NCBI RefSeq assembly: GCF_018320785.1
Contig: NC_054867.1
Span: 25,609,855 to 25,673,854 of the forward strand
Origin: Cheilinus undulatus
Taxonomy: Eukaryota; Chordata; Actinopteri; Labriformes; Labridae
Direction: 5' to 3'
DNA: 64,000 nucleotides
The notes under the pieces were generated by a model, which saw nothing but the letters and a program-made list of their open reading frames with translations, ran no database searches and was not told the origin of the DNA. The translations under genes were made by a program, and so were the position numbers. Shown piece by piece: positions 43,746 to 55,700 of the stretch (position 1 is its first letter; each line of letters begins with the position of its first letter).

Positions 43746-46700
43746 GTAAGTCTTTGAGGTTTCCAATTAACCGATGCATCTGTCTAGAGCGTTCTTCATG
43801 CTTAGAGAAACTAAATCTAAGTAGCTGACACTATCATGCAAGTGAATCCAAAATGCCCACAAAACAGCACTCTTGTTTCAATTTTGTAATTTTGAGTAAT
43901 TCCACAAAACTGACAAGAACATGCAAGGTGATAATTGTAGGATGTGTTACTTTTTGTCTGTCTCTCTTTGATGGTGTTATTTTAGTTTATTCTAGTAAGT
44001 GGCCCAGTGATTCACTCTGCCATACTGGTGGCAGTGTGTTGCTACACAAAAGAAAATGTGCTTCTGACTTTGTGAGTAGCCAGAATGACAGAGAAGGACA
44101 TTTTCACACAGACAAGCCAAAAATCCTTTAATGGAAAGCCCATTATCTTGTCCTTCCAGCTTTGCCTCCCAGAGTTTCTCCCTCTTTGATTTGCAGCCAC
44201 TACTGAGGGAGAGAGAGATGAATTCAATGGTGCATTGAGGAAAATCTGGAAAACTCACTTGATTGTGAGTCTATAAGGAGAAATGTTAGTGCTTCAGAAT
44301 AGGAAGGAGTAATGTGTGCTAAGCGACAGTGACTGCAGTATTTTTGATTATTTATAGCGTACTTACAGCCCTTTTAATCTCTTTAGATTAATTGTACCTT
44401 GTATCCCTGGAGTCACATACCTGACTGTTCTGACTATAAATACTGGCCTGTGCTCATGACATCACTCCTACCTGCGCTGCTCTGGGACAAAGAGAGTTCA
44501 GACAAAGCCAATTTAACTTGGCAGTCAGGATATGTGTTTAATCTGGCACTCACGTTCACCAATCACACATCAGAGATTTGTGTGGTCATCAGTTTCTGCA
44601 CACATACTGTACATGCATGCCTGCTGTATTAGTGCATGTGTGTGTGTCTGTGGTGCATGCTGAGCTGGCTTTGTGTCAGCAGAACTCTGGCTCTACTGCA
44701 GAGAGGTGTGAGATAAAGCAAATGAAGAGAAGTAAGGGGCAGATAAATGGGAAAGAGAGCAAATGGGAAGTGGAAAAAGAAAGGAACTGATGAAAAGTAG
44801 TTGGATTCGAGATGGCAAATATAATGGAAAGAGCCTGAGGAGAGTGGAGAGAGGCAGTGTGATAGGAATTAAAAGAGACGGAGGGCTAGAACAAGAGCGA
44901 TGGGAAAGAGCCAGTGTGAGTGAGGGATAGGGGAGAAAAGAGCGAGAGTTTGTCCAGCACTGCAGAGCTGTCTGATTTAGTGTGCTATCAGCAAGAGCTC
45001 AATGGAGCGAGAGCAGAGATTACTGGAACACTATTCACACACACATACAGTGGAACACACGCACACCAGGTCATGAGTTTTTAAGTTTTTAGCCTCCATT
45101 ATGGATCAAGCTAATTGGCTGTGGTTTCATCCTGTCCTCTGGAAGCCTTTTCTGCTTTTCTTTCCTCTAGAAACATCAGATGATCGTGGTATGCAGGCAT
45201 GGGGGTCATTGGGACATTTATGACAAGCAATACAAATTTAGGTATGTCAGGGTATTTTTGCGGGAAGAAACAAAACCAAAACTGCCTAAATAGAAACAGC
45301 ACACACACGCACACACATGCTCTTCTTTCAACTACACCCAGCAAATGACAGGGAGTGAGAGACGGAGGCCATGCAGCCATAAACAACCATCATCCTGCGT
45401 CTTTGTCTTGCCGTATGCCTTGCTCCCTCAGTCTGTCTTTAATTTATCACCCTGTATCTGTGTTTGCTTTGTTGCAAATGAATCTTCTAGAAACAGAGAT
45501 GCAGCCCCCCCCTGGGAGGGTTGTGATGTGGCCTTGACCTACACTGGAATCTGTCAATCTTCAGCCAGAGCTCCCAGTCTCATAGTCTGCGTGTTATTGT
45601 GTAATCCTCTGAATTTATTCCCACTGCTGGCTTTTGGCCCTGCTGCTGCTTTTTCCAAAGTCTTTATTGCTTCTCATGGGAGTTTGATTTGAGGCATGTC
45701 ACTGCTAGTATACAGCAACCCCCACTCCATTTATGCATAAATACACACAGATGAGAGCAATTTGTGGATTAAGGCCCTTAATGGTGCATAAAAATAAGCA
45801 TATTAGCAACATGTCAACATGATAAGTGTCAGTCTAGAAAACTGTAATGTCTGTATGACATCTTTATTGACTAATCTGGCTTATTCAGGGAACTGTATTT
45901 CTACTGTATGCTTTCCTACGGCCAAATCCTTTTTGATGGGCGCACTGTCAACTCAGCTATTACAGACCAATATTCACAGAGAAAGTATGATAAACAAGTG
46001 TATAAAATGTTGGAAATCCAATGCATTACAGTTGTATGCATTTGTATAGTAGATCTGGGTTGCTGTTCACCTTTTCTTTTATGATCTTATTTGTCATCTC
46101 TCTGTACTCAACTGTTGGTCAGGGAATGCAAGCGAGAAGCAGGGAGTAATGGCAGCCCTCTTAATCCCAGCTCTGGGTGTCTCTGGTCTGGGATTATGTC
46201 TCGGGGATAGAGCAGTTGGGATTACAGACTAGCAGACGGAGTCAGACATCAGATTAATATTTAATTAAAGCTCTCAGGGAGTCATGCTGTTTCCAGTACC
46301 AGTGGTTCTTGTGCTCTAACACATCAGGTTCTCTTTATTCTTCATCTAATCTCTGCTAAACATGACATGAACATCTAACCGTATATAGACTAGTTTACAT
46401 TTAAAGATTAGGTGTGGGAGCTGCAGAGTAACTCAGGACACGACACAACATGATATGATAGGATTAACCCTTTTTTTGTTAGTATGTATAGAGAAGTGAA
46501 TAATTCATAACACACTATAATGTAGTTTTGAACACATTTCATACTGGATACTGGTGCTGTCCTCCAAAACTACAAAAAAACATCCACTTTTGGTTACAGC
46601 TATCATGCCATGCAATGCACCAATCTAAGACTATTTGACACAAAAAAGATTCTTGGTTAAAGGTACAAGCATGGAATTTTTGCACTGAAATGTCCGTCAT

Positions 46701-47373
46701 AATTTAATAGGAACCTTACATTACAAGACAAGTTCATCTTAATGGAAAGACATGTTTTATCTAATATGTATATTGAACAGAAATTCACTAGATGTCTGCA
46801 TTTTGAGAAAGTTTGAAATTATAAACTCACCAAGAGGCCCCCATGTTTTAGTCTGCTGGATAATGTGACATCACAGGGCTTCAGCAGTCTTCTGCCCGTA
46901 CTATTTCTATGCATCAGTCACCCATCATTTTTTTTTTATTGTGAGCATGAGTGCACCTCATCATTTCCTAACACCTTCATCTGGACTGATTCTCATCATA
47001 TCCCAATGTTTCAGTGATCACTTGAACTTTTCCTATTTTATATGCAAACATGGCACCCATTCACCATCAATAGCCTTTTAAAAAAAAGAAAAAATGGCAA
47101 GATTACGAACACGAGCAGCACATTGATTAAGTGGACCTTTACCCCCTTTTTTTATTTTTATGTATGCATAGACTCACGTCATTAAACACGATGTTAAGAA
47201 TGTAAAAACAGAACATTGATGTTGAACCAGGTAATTTTGACTAAACTGTAATACTAAAGAGATAAGCCAGGCCACGTGGAGCCTAAAAGTAAACAATATT
47301 TCTGCATTTTGTTAATGACACCATCCATAGATATTAACAGTAAGCATTTATCTTGTAGTTTTCTTTATATGTA

Positions 47374-47913
47374 CAGTGCTTAACAAATTTATTAGACCAC
47401 CCTAACCCTAACCAAAGTAAGGTTTATGCCACAGCTGCCCTAAATTAACAGCATTGGTAATTACCAAAATGATTTTTTATGTGTCTACAGTGGTTAATAC
47501 ACCAATATGTAGAAGCTTTTTAACCCAAATGTTTTTAATGCTAAAATATAATTATTATTGTTATCCATGAATTTTCAAATTTACTGATTTACAAAAAAAC
47601 TGAAAAAATAGTAAAGCACATTAATATTTCCTAAATAATATGTCAAATTATAGTTATTTACTTGCATTCCTGACCAGAAAAATGAGTTTTAGTGGTTGAA
47701 TGTTATGCTTGATTCATTCATTTCAGCCCGGTCAGCCGGCTCAAATTTGGGTATAAAAAGGTGAATTCAGTTTGAAATTCCTCATTCCTGTTCAAAATGG
47801 TAAAACGTCGAGAGCTGACTGAAAATGAAAGAGTCCGCATTAAAGCACTTCATGATGCCGGATGGTCTCTGAGACAATTATGACAGGTGGTCTAATAAAT
47901 TTGTTAAGCACTG
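47374..47913. mobile_element. Tc1-like non-autonomous element, 540 bp, with transposase start
   Basis: The ends 'cagtgcttaacaaatttatt' and 'aataaatttgttaagcactg' are perfect inverted copies and continue as 'agaccacc/ggtggtct'. Both are flanked by TA. At 47797-47883 a 28-codon frame, MVKRRELTENERVRIKALHD followed by AGWSLRQL and TGA, matches the helix-turn-helix start of a Tc1 transposase. The catalytic part is deleted. Confidence 0.93.
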
Positions 47914-49535
47914 TACATAGACTCACGAGCTAGATGCTTGCTATTGATATCTCTGGATGGCGGGAATCATACCAGTCCGTCTTTTTCAATACTGTCTCTA
48001 GATGATTAACACTGTTTTATAAGGTGAGTCTCTATACATTAAAAGAAAAACAAAACAAGAAAGAAACAGTTGATTAACACACTGCTTGTGTCTGCAGCAT
48101 GTCTGCATTATTTCCTGTCTTCAAAGGCTACTGAAGGTGAATGAGTCTCCATGTTTATTTGCATATGAAGAGAGAAAGACTTCAGGTGATCACTGAGACA
48201 TTGAGGAATGATAATGTTCAGACCAGGTGTGAACAGCAGTACTTAGAGCTGTATGGATGCTTACTGCTCACCCAGGTAGGCTCATTCTCTCCCTCTCTCT
48301 CTCAGCAGGCACTGATAAAATCAGCTCCACTAGCCATCTTTTTAACCCTTTGAGTGTTTCCACTTTGATTTACACTAAGAGTAAGGTCTTTATGATTTTC
48401 TCCTTACTAACAGTACGATTATGTTCCTAGTATAAAGATTTGATGGGTGACTAAGGCATAGAAATAGTACGGGCAGAGGACTGCTGAAGCCCTGTGACGT
48501 CACACTACCCTGAGTGCAGTGCAGACTAAAACACAGTGAGTTTAATTACATTTTTACTTTACACTTTCTCCAAATGCAGACCTATAGTGAGTTTTTTGTT
48601 CAAAATACATATGAGAGATACAAATATCTATCCCATATGGTGAATTTGTCTGATCATGTTCTTTTGAAAGAATGATTACTTCTGTGCTTTATGCGTATTT
48701 TTGTTGAGTTCTTTCATTGCCTTCATGTTATAAATTTCAGTCTACTTATCAAAGAAGATCCCCATCCAACAAGAAAAGGTAAAGCAAAAGAGTGAAATTT
48801 TAAAATGCAGTAAAAAGGGTGCGATTAATCGCAAGTAAATACAGATATCCAGAGATTAACGATGATTCAAAATGTTTATCTTTTGGCAGCCTTGTAAATA
48901 CACCATATGGAGTGCAGTTTTTATTGAACAAAGTCTTCAAAGCAAGAAACAAGCAGTGGAGGTGAACAGAGCTGAGCGGCGCATCTCTGCCATCTTTTGT
49001 TTTTGTTTGATAGAGACCACTAGCACAAGGTGGTAAACAAGACAACGCCGGCGTTTTGATAAATGCTTAAGATAACTGCCTGTCCAAACACGTTCACCTT
49101 ACCCAGAATTAAAGAAACCTGAAAAAACATTTTTGAGAGCTGACCTTTCAGTTTTCTTGTAAGTCTTTTGTTTTTGTACCTTAAGAAGTTGGATCATTCA
49201 AGTGTGCTAATATTTAGCCCTGTTTTGTACAATTACATATACCAACAGTGTGTGGATAGCAGTGTTTGACTTAAGTCAGAGCTGTCAAACTGTCAGAAAT
49301 CCCTATTATTCCATAAATAATATGCATGTTCTTTGTAACACTTTGGAGAAATAATCAGTTTTCACCAGTAATTATGTCCTGAAATAAGCCTTGGCAAAAC
49401 ATCAGCAAAAACTGCTAGCTCCATTAATATTTATTCATCACATACAAATAACAGGTCATGTCACTAAGTTTTTAATTCAATAAACACCACTAAAAGTTCT
49501 GAAATTTTTAATACCAGCATTATTATCTTTTAAAC

Positions 49536-49970
49536 CAGTGCTTCTCAACTGGTCCGACCTCAGGACCAATCGGTCTGTCTGACATCAGATTGCGACACAA
49601 GTTTCTAAACAGTTTTCAACAACACATGTTTAGTTAAATTAATATGTTGCAGTTTGGAGCAAAATACCTGATATAAAAAAAGGGACAAAACTGACAAATT
49701 ATATACCATATTTCCCCATCATTATGTGTCAATTGTTGCCAGTTTTCCAGAGAACTTGTAAAATCACTTCATTATCATGGGAAAAGTAGCCATTTATTGC
49801 AAGAAGAGGAGCTAAATTAGTTGAACTACTGCTCAAACATTTAAATTTATCCTATTTCACAGTAAAACGGTAAAATAAAAGGTATCGATGCATGTCTAAC
49901 AAGGAATTCATGACCTTTGTCACCATTTTTTTAAGACCCCTAGTCGTGTCCCACCAGTTGAGAACCACTG
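49536..49970. mobile_element. hAT-type MITE, 435 bp
   Basis: The left end 'cagtgcttctcaactggt' and the reverse complement of the right end 'cagtggttctcaactggt' differ at one base. The eight bases outside each end ('ttttaaac' and 'cttgaaac') agree at six positions, the size of a hAT target duplication. The 'cagtggttctcaac' end is typical of hAT-Charlie-like elements. Confidence 0.85.
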
Positions 49971-51949
49971 CTTGAAACAACTTAATTCATATACAAGAAG
50001 GCACTGTGTAGAGCATATTGAATTTTATTGCTTATATACGTTCTATAATTTTGTTTCCTTATTGCACTGTATTTTATTATCGGAATAGTGAACAATGTTA
50101 TTGCACACTGCGTGTTTTTTCCATACAGTGCAGGCATATGCCTTTTATATAATGAATTTATTTCATAGTAGTTCTCCTAATAGGAACTGAAAACTCAAAG
50201 TGTTAGTGAGTAAAGTATCAGTTATAATATCCTGAAACCAAAGGGGATCCCCCAGTGGGCTATTCTGTCAAAATAACCATGTTGTAAAAAAAAAGTAATA
50301 GTTCCTCAAATTTTGCATGCTGGTATAAGGAAACCCCTGACATTCTGATTGAGGAATGCTTTAAAATGTTGATGAAATAGCCAAGATATTTTATCAACTA
50401 CCCCCTGTCACCAGTTAATCACATTCAACAACTCTGCACTCTAGAGACTGTTTAAAATGGCTGTATTTGCAGAACACAAGGTGAACGCTCTGGAGACCAG
50501 AGCTCATTCAAACATGATTTCCCAACAGGAAAAGCAGCATTTTTGCATGTGAGCAACATCAGCTCTTGTAGTTCTCAGAATTTCATAAAACCCTTTTAAC
50601 AGTATTTGGGTTTAAATATTTGCACGGGGAGAGGAGCCTGCTGTTGTTGCTAGAGCGCAGATGTGGGGGTCATGTGCTGGTCACTACAGGGACGAGGAGG
50701 GATACTCACATTGACACATGGCTGCCAGGGAGCTCCCCACACACAGAGATTTACCACAGACCTTCACTTTAACCCTCCAAGTGTGGTCTTTATGCCCCAT
50801 GGCATTCCTTGTCTCTCTCTGGAGGATGTGCTTTTTCTCAAACCCCGTCTTTTCCTTATTTTACCTCCTCCCTTCATCAACACAGTGCAGACTTTGTCTC
50901 TGAAGCGCTTTCAGCCGTGTCACATTGGTGCTCTTAGAGCTTCATTCACTGTGGAAGAAGAAAACATGGACGGAGGGTTGTGTTAAATGGCTCATAACCT
51001 TCTTTTCCCGGCATACCAGAGCTGCTGCACTGCCAGCTCCTTATACTAGCCAAAACATTCCTTCAGAGCTCATATGTCTATGACTGAAAACAAATAGAAC
51101 CTGAAAACAAGGCTTCATTGAAAACTATTGAGCACATGTTAAGCACAGTACTACTCTGTTCTTTTTATGTATTTTTGTGTCGTTTCCTAGAAGAAATAAA
51201 GCGACGCCCAGTCGCCCACTAATTGAGATATTTGACCTTGAAAATGGAAGTGACAGGATAATGGTTTTCTTTTCGCTGTAGTACCTGAAGGTGTTTTTTT
51301 GGTTTTCTTCGTGCCTTTATGCCTTGATGTTCGGCTGTATGTATGGCAGAACAGTAGGGATTTTCAACCAGGCTATATTTAGGTCGCCCTTGGCGGATAG
51401 TGTTAGGAGGACTGCATTGGCAGAGGTGGCTTGAGCAGAAAGGACACCACAAAGACACCCTTAAGCATTTAAAGAAAAGGATGTAGGAATTGTTAGATAT
51501 AAAGAATACAATATGACTCTCAGTGTTGTGATGACACTAAAACAATGATATCAGAGCTGCATCATCTTATGTCATTGATTGTGATTATGTCACACTTGTG
51601 AGTAAAAATGGTGCGCACATCCTCTTCCTCCAAACTCTTCAGTTTTAGAAGTAGGGCAGAAGAACTCCCAGTAGCTCTCTTTCTCTCTGTCTCTCTCACA
51701 GTGCATATTAATAACAGCCGGACTGCGCATCACCTCAACCCACTCTTTCGAGGTGATGCAAGATATGCAACTGTTGTGAGGTTGGCTTGGATGGCTGACT
51801 CATTCCCCTAGATCGAGCTGAAGGGCTTCACACCAAGAGGGCGGAAGGGAATAAAGGGGGAGAAGAGAAGAGGCGGTAACCATCCCTGCAGCATGCTGAT
51901 GCTTCTGCTCTATTGTTGGAGATCCCACCATGTTCTCTACTAATGAATG

Positions 51950-52456
51950 AAGTGCGTACAGTCAGCCACCGAGTGAGTAAAAGAGAGGAGAGGGGGGACT
52001 AGAGGGGTCTCTGTCTCTTTAAGCTGGCTGTTTGTTACTGCAGAGTGTGTGGGTGCTGCAGTAGAAACAGAGAGAGGGAGAGAGAGGATGAGGGTGCATT
52101 GATAACAGAGAGACGTTACAGGAGGAACAAGTAGTACAGCAGAGATTCAGGGGGCTCATGTCTGCACGCTGAGGTGTGAGGAGCAGTCGTCAGAGGAGAA
52201 AAGTGTGAGGCAAGTGGAGAGGTGCGCTAGGAGTACAGGTGGAGGGGTGGCAGAGCGATCGGAGAGGGGGCTGTTTATTCGGAGCGTGGCACCGGTGGCA
52301 GAGTGGCTGCGCTGGGATGGCAGAGGGGGGAACTGGGGGGGCTGGCGCTGGAGCAGCCCTCAGAGGGAGAGGGGCAGCCGGGGGCAGGAGAGGAGGGCCA
52401 GCGAGGGCTACGCTCACAGGACAGTGCCCACTGGATGGTGCCACCATGCTCCATCC
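51950..52456 (+). promoter_or_regulatory. rassf5: Putative alternative rassf5 promoter / 5' UTR
   Basis: Composition changes here to purine-rich, then GC-rich sequence (52240-52440), leading to an ATG exon. The frame is open upstream of the ATG back to about 52205, with no other in-frame ATG. There is no TATA box. It is a plausible promoter plus 5' leader, read from composition only. Confidence 0.45.
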
Positions 52457-52742
52457 ATGGCACAGATAACACCGCTCGTCCCGGGACCGGAGGAAGCAGA
52501 GGAGGTGGCCGGGTCAGGGAGAGTTGAGGGCGTGGGGGTGGGCGGGACGTTCCTCGGTCAGGTCCAGCTGCGTCTGGAGGAGGTCAGGGGGGACTCTGAA
52601 GGGGAGGTGGGCAGTGCCTGCTTCGGACAGGTGTCACGGCGGCTGGGGCGGCTGCTGAAGAGGCTGCCCAAGTCTCGCTCCTGGAGTGACAGCCTGCGCA
52701 TTCTCAGACGATCATCCTCCAACGGATCTCTGCTCACTTCAG
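52457..52742 (+). CDS. Putative alternative first exon of rassf5
   Basis: ATG at 52457 opens 95 codons plus one base, ending TCA G|gtatgg, a good donor. It encodes MAQITPLVPGPEEAEEV, an acidic Gly-rich stretch, then a basic tail: GQVSRRLGRLLKRLPKSRSW and SDSLRILRRSSSNGSLLTS. I do not recognise it, and it is unlike the human RAPL first exon (MSSGYCSLDEE type, from memory). It is proposed as a RASSF5 start because it is on the same strand inside the presumed intron and has the same donor phase (1) as the 42926 exon. It might belong to another gene. The RS-rich end could bind 14-3-3 proteins (inference). Confidence 0.55.
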
Positions 52743-55700
52743 GTATGGAAAAGAACAGGAGATTGAAAAAAATCTGATTTGAGAAAGTGAAGTTAAACTG
52801 TTTGTCCATTATAGAGGTTTGTATTTTGGAAAGAAAGGAAAAGGTGATGAGTCGACAGGTTGAGCTGGTTTGGCCTCAAAGGTCGGCTGTGGGCCAAAAT
52901 ATTTGGGTATTGTGTGCATCAGGCCGTCTATCTGTGAACGGTGGTGCCCTCATGCCTGGTTACTCTTTGTCTATAGTGGACCCCTCCTGTCTGACTGATG
53001 ATCTATCCCTGTGGCTTTTGTTTTATGAGTCTATGTGTGTAAGACTATGAGGATACAGGCTGCAGATATGGTACAAACAACAGAATAGTCCAGTTAACAG
53101 GTCAGATTAAAGCAGCTGGATCTACAGTCCACTAAACGTAATGCTTTAGACTTATGCAGAAACAAATAAAATGTAGATCATTTCAAACAGTCTAGAAAAT
53201 TCTACCTAACTGAATTATATCATTGACTTTTTCTTTGAAGCAGACATAAGAGGTAACAATGAGCCTGCTGGAGGCTGCATGGTATTGATTTTTCCCATAT
53301 CCAAAAAGATGAATGGCTAATGCTCTATTTTTTCAGTGGAGTGATGTAAACATAATGTAACACTATCTCAAAGTGTGGCTGGGCTAAAAAAAAAAAAGCA
53401 AGACAGGGAGCAAAATGGCTGTGTGCTGCATAAGTATTGATCCATTCACAGCATTAGACTGACAGCTGAAAGAGAAAGATGTTACTTCAGCTCTTTTGTG
53501 AGCCTGTGTCTCTATGTGTGTTTCCTTCTGTGTAAGCTTGATAAGACACTGACCAAACATGACTCAGGGTGATGCTCGTCATTTACTTGGCCTTCCACCT
53601 GAGTGACGTCATGCTGCAGCCTCTTTAGAGGAAGTACCAACAGCTTGAGCCAGGGTAGGCAGAAAACGTGTATTTTTAGACGGTGCTCCCTGGAGGAAAC
53701 CCCATTTAATCTTTGTTGGATGAAACTGCCTGAAACAGATTCCCTACATCCTCTTATTTTATCTATTTTTATCCTCCTTAAAAGTCCAAATCTTGGATGA
53801 GGCTGTCTGGAAAATCCTCTAGGTTTCTCTAAAATGCCAGAAAAGGAACATGATGTCTGTCACCCTATGATTGGAAGGCATGATTCATTAAAGGGACCAT
53901 GGAGTTTATGTTTTCAGGGTCACTGTCTTGTGGTCAAAAATGACCCACCCCAATCTTAGTATGATGATATGATACAATACATTTTGTCCTCTTGTTGTCT
54001 GTGATTTCATTCTCAAGGACACAAGGTGGTTTTGAGGGAGTGTTAAAATTGGGAGATCTGTGTTTATTAGAGATGCACTGATTGTAAAAATCAGGACCTA
54101 TGATGAGACCAATGTTTCAAATGAAAATTTAGCCGCTTGCCCATGTCAATTCAGATGCTTAATTTCATTACTTCTTTTGGTCTAAGACTCCCACAATACC
54201 ACTGTTTTCTCTCTTGTTTGACCACAAAAACAGATCAGAGTTTGTCCAACAGGTCACATCTTCTGCCCAATAATAATTCTCCGACATTGGGTGTGCATGG
54301 CATCAGCATTAAATTGATACGAAAAAACAGATGCTATTGACATTTGTTATGCCCACATCATTCGTCAATGGCCAGTGTTTTTCAAAAGGGACAATATTAG
54401 CAGATACTGATACAGGTTCTTTGCAGATAATGTCACACACCAGCAGAGAACAACCACTGGGATGCAAATGTAAACATTCTTAAAAAGCTACCTTTGTGCC
54501 CTGACAGTAGTGAAATATTCTAGCAGATTGCTTTTTTTCTTAAGTTTTAAAAACCTATGGAGAAACATGGTGCGCAGGAATTTAAAAAGCCTCCTTCTAA
54601 AATCTGGTGTCACCTGGGTCTGTTTCCACATAGAGGTCCAGTTTGGTTTAGTACAGTTTTGCCATGGTTTAGCACAATAAACTATCATTTTACCTGTGTT
54701 TTTTCAGCTGATGTCTGTCTTACCAACCTCCAGCATCTCTCGTTGTGATGGGAAATCCATCTCTTTAAAGAGATCCAGATCAATTAGATCAGCTCATTGG
54801 AGCTGGTTACTTGGCTCCCAAATGGCTCTTCACTTGGTATCAGCTTCAATGAAGGATGGAGGAAAGAAAACTGGTACTCAAACTGGAGCTCACTACCATG
54901 GCTATCATAAAAGAGCTGTTTCATAGTACAGGATCATTTGTGAACGGCTCATCTCTCTGTGGCTAACCACACAAGGTTTATTTGGTTGACAGTCGATCCC
55001 TCTTTAACTTATAAGCATGTTTGTGACAAAATGATGATTTTTTATATGTGATACGGGCTCAGCAAGCCTTTTAGCTTAGTACTAGACTCCTCAAGTCTCC
55101 TCTCATCTGACTAGTCGATGCTAGACACTAGGAGGTCTGCAGGACTGAGTGGTTGTGATATTGATCGCCTCCACGCCAGGTAACTCAGTTAAACTGTGGT
55201 AAAAATCCCTTTTTTGTCATGTGTAAAGATCATACGCAATGTATGTAAAAATTTACTCATGATAATTGCAGCATAGAGGTCCATTTAGAACTTTAAGGTG
55301 CCAACTTTTCTCATTCCCATTCATTCCTTAACGCTGTCCCCCACTTCCTGACCCCCAACAGACATTCAGGATCACGTCATTGCAAACAACCTTTTGAACA
55401 AATCCATCTGTGCATGCTCTAGTGCTAAACACACAATATCATGTCTCTCAAAAACTTGTCCTTTTCCTTTAACAGAATGCAATCAGCGCTAATTTCTTCA
55501 CCTTTTTTCTGTTTTGTTTTTCAGATTTTGGGTTTAAAAGTAAAATGAACTGCCTTTTTAAGAGTTCGGTAAAGCTGGGCCATTTTTGATAAGGATAAGG
55601 TGGTATATAATATATCAAGACTACATAAAGCTTAGATAAAATAGAACTATCTTCCTGTTTAGGCGTTTTTTGTTTGTTTGTTTGTTTTATTAAAAGTAAT

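Larger units (their letters stand above)
43746..51950. other. rassf5 intron 1, first part
   Basis: No exon is recognised in about 8 kb. It contains two MITEs (47374-47913 and 49536-49970) and a purine-rich GA stretch near 44690-44960. Several short open frames look random. Confidence 0.75.

Noticed and set aside
52205..52456. Extension of the alternative RASSF5 exon back to 52205
   Set aside because: The open frame there begins with GTG, not ATG. The only in-frame ATG is at 52457.
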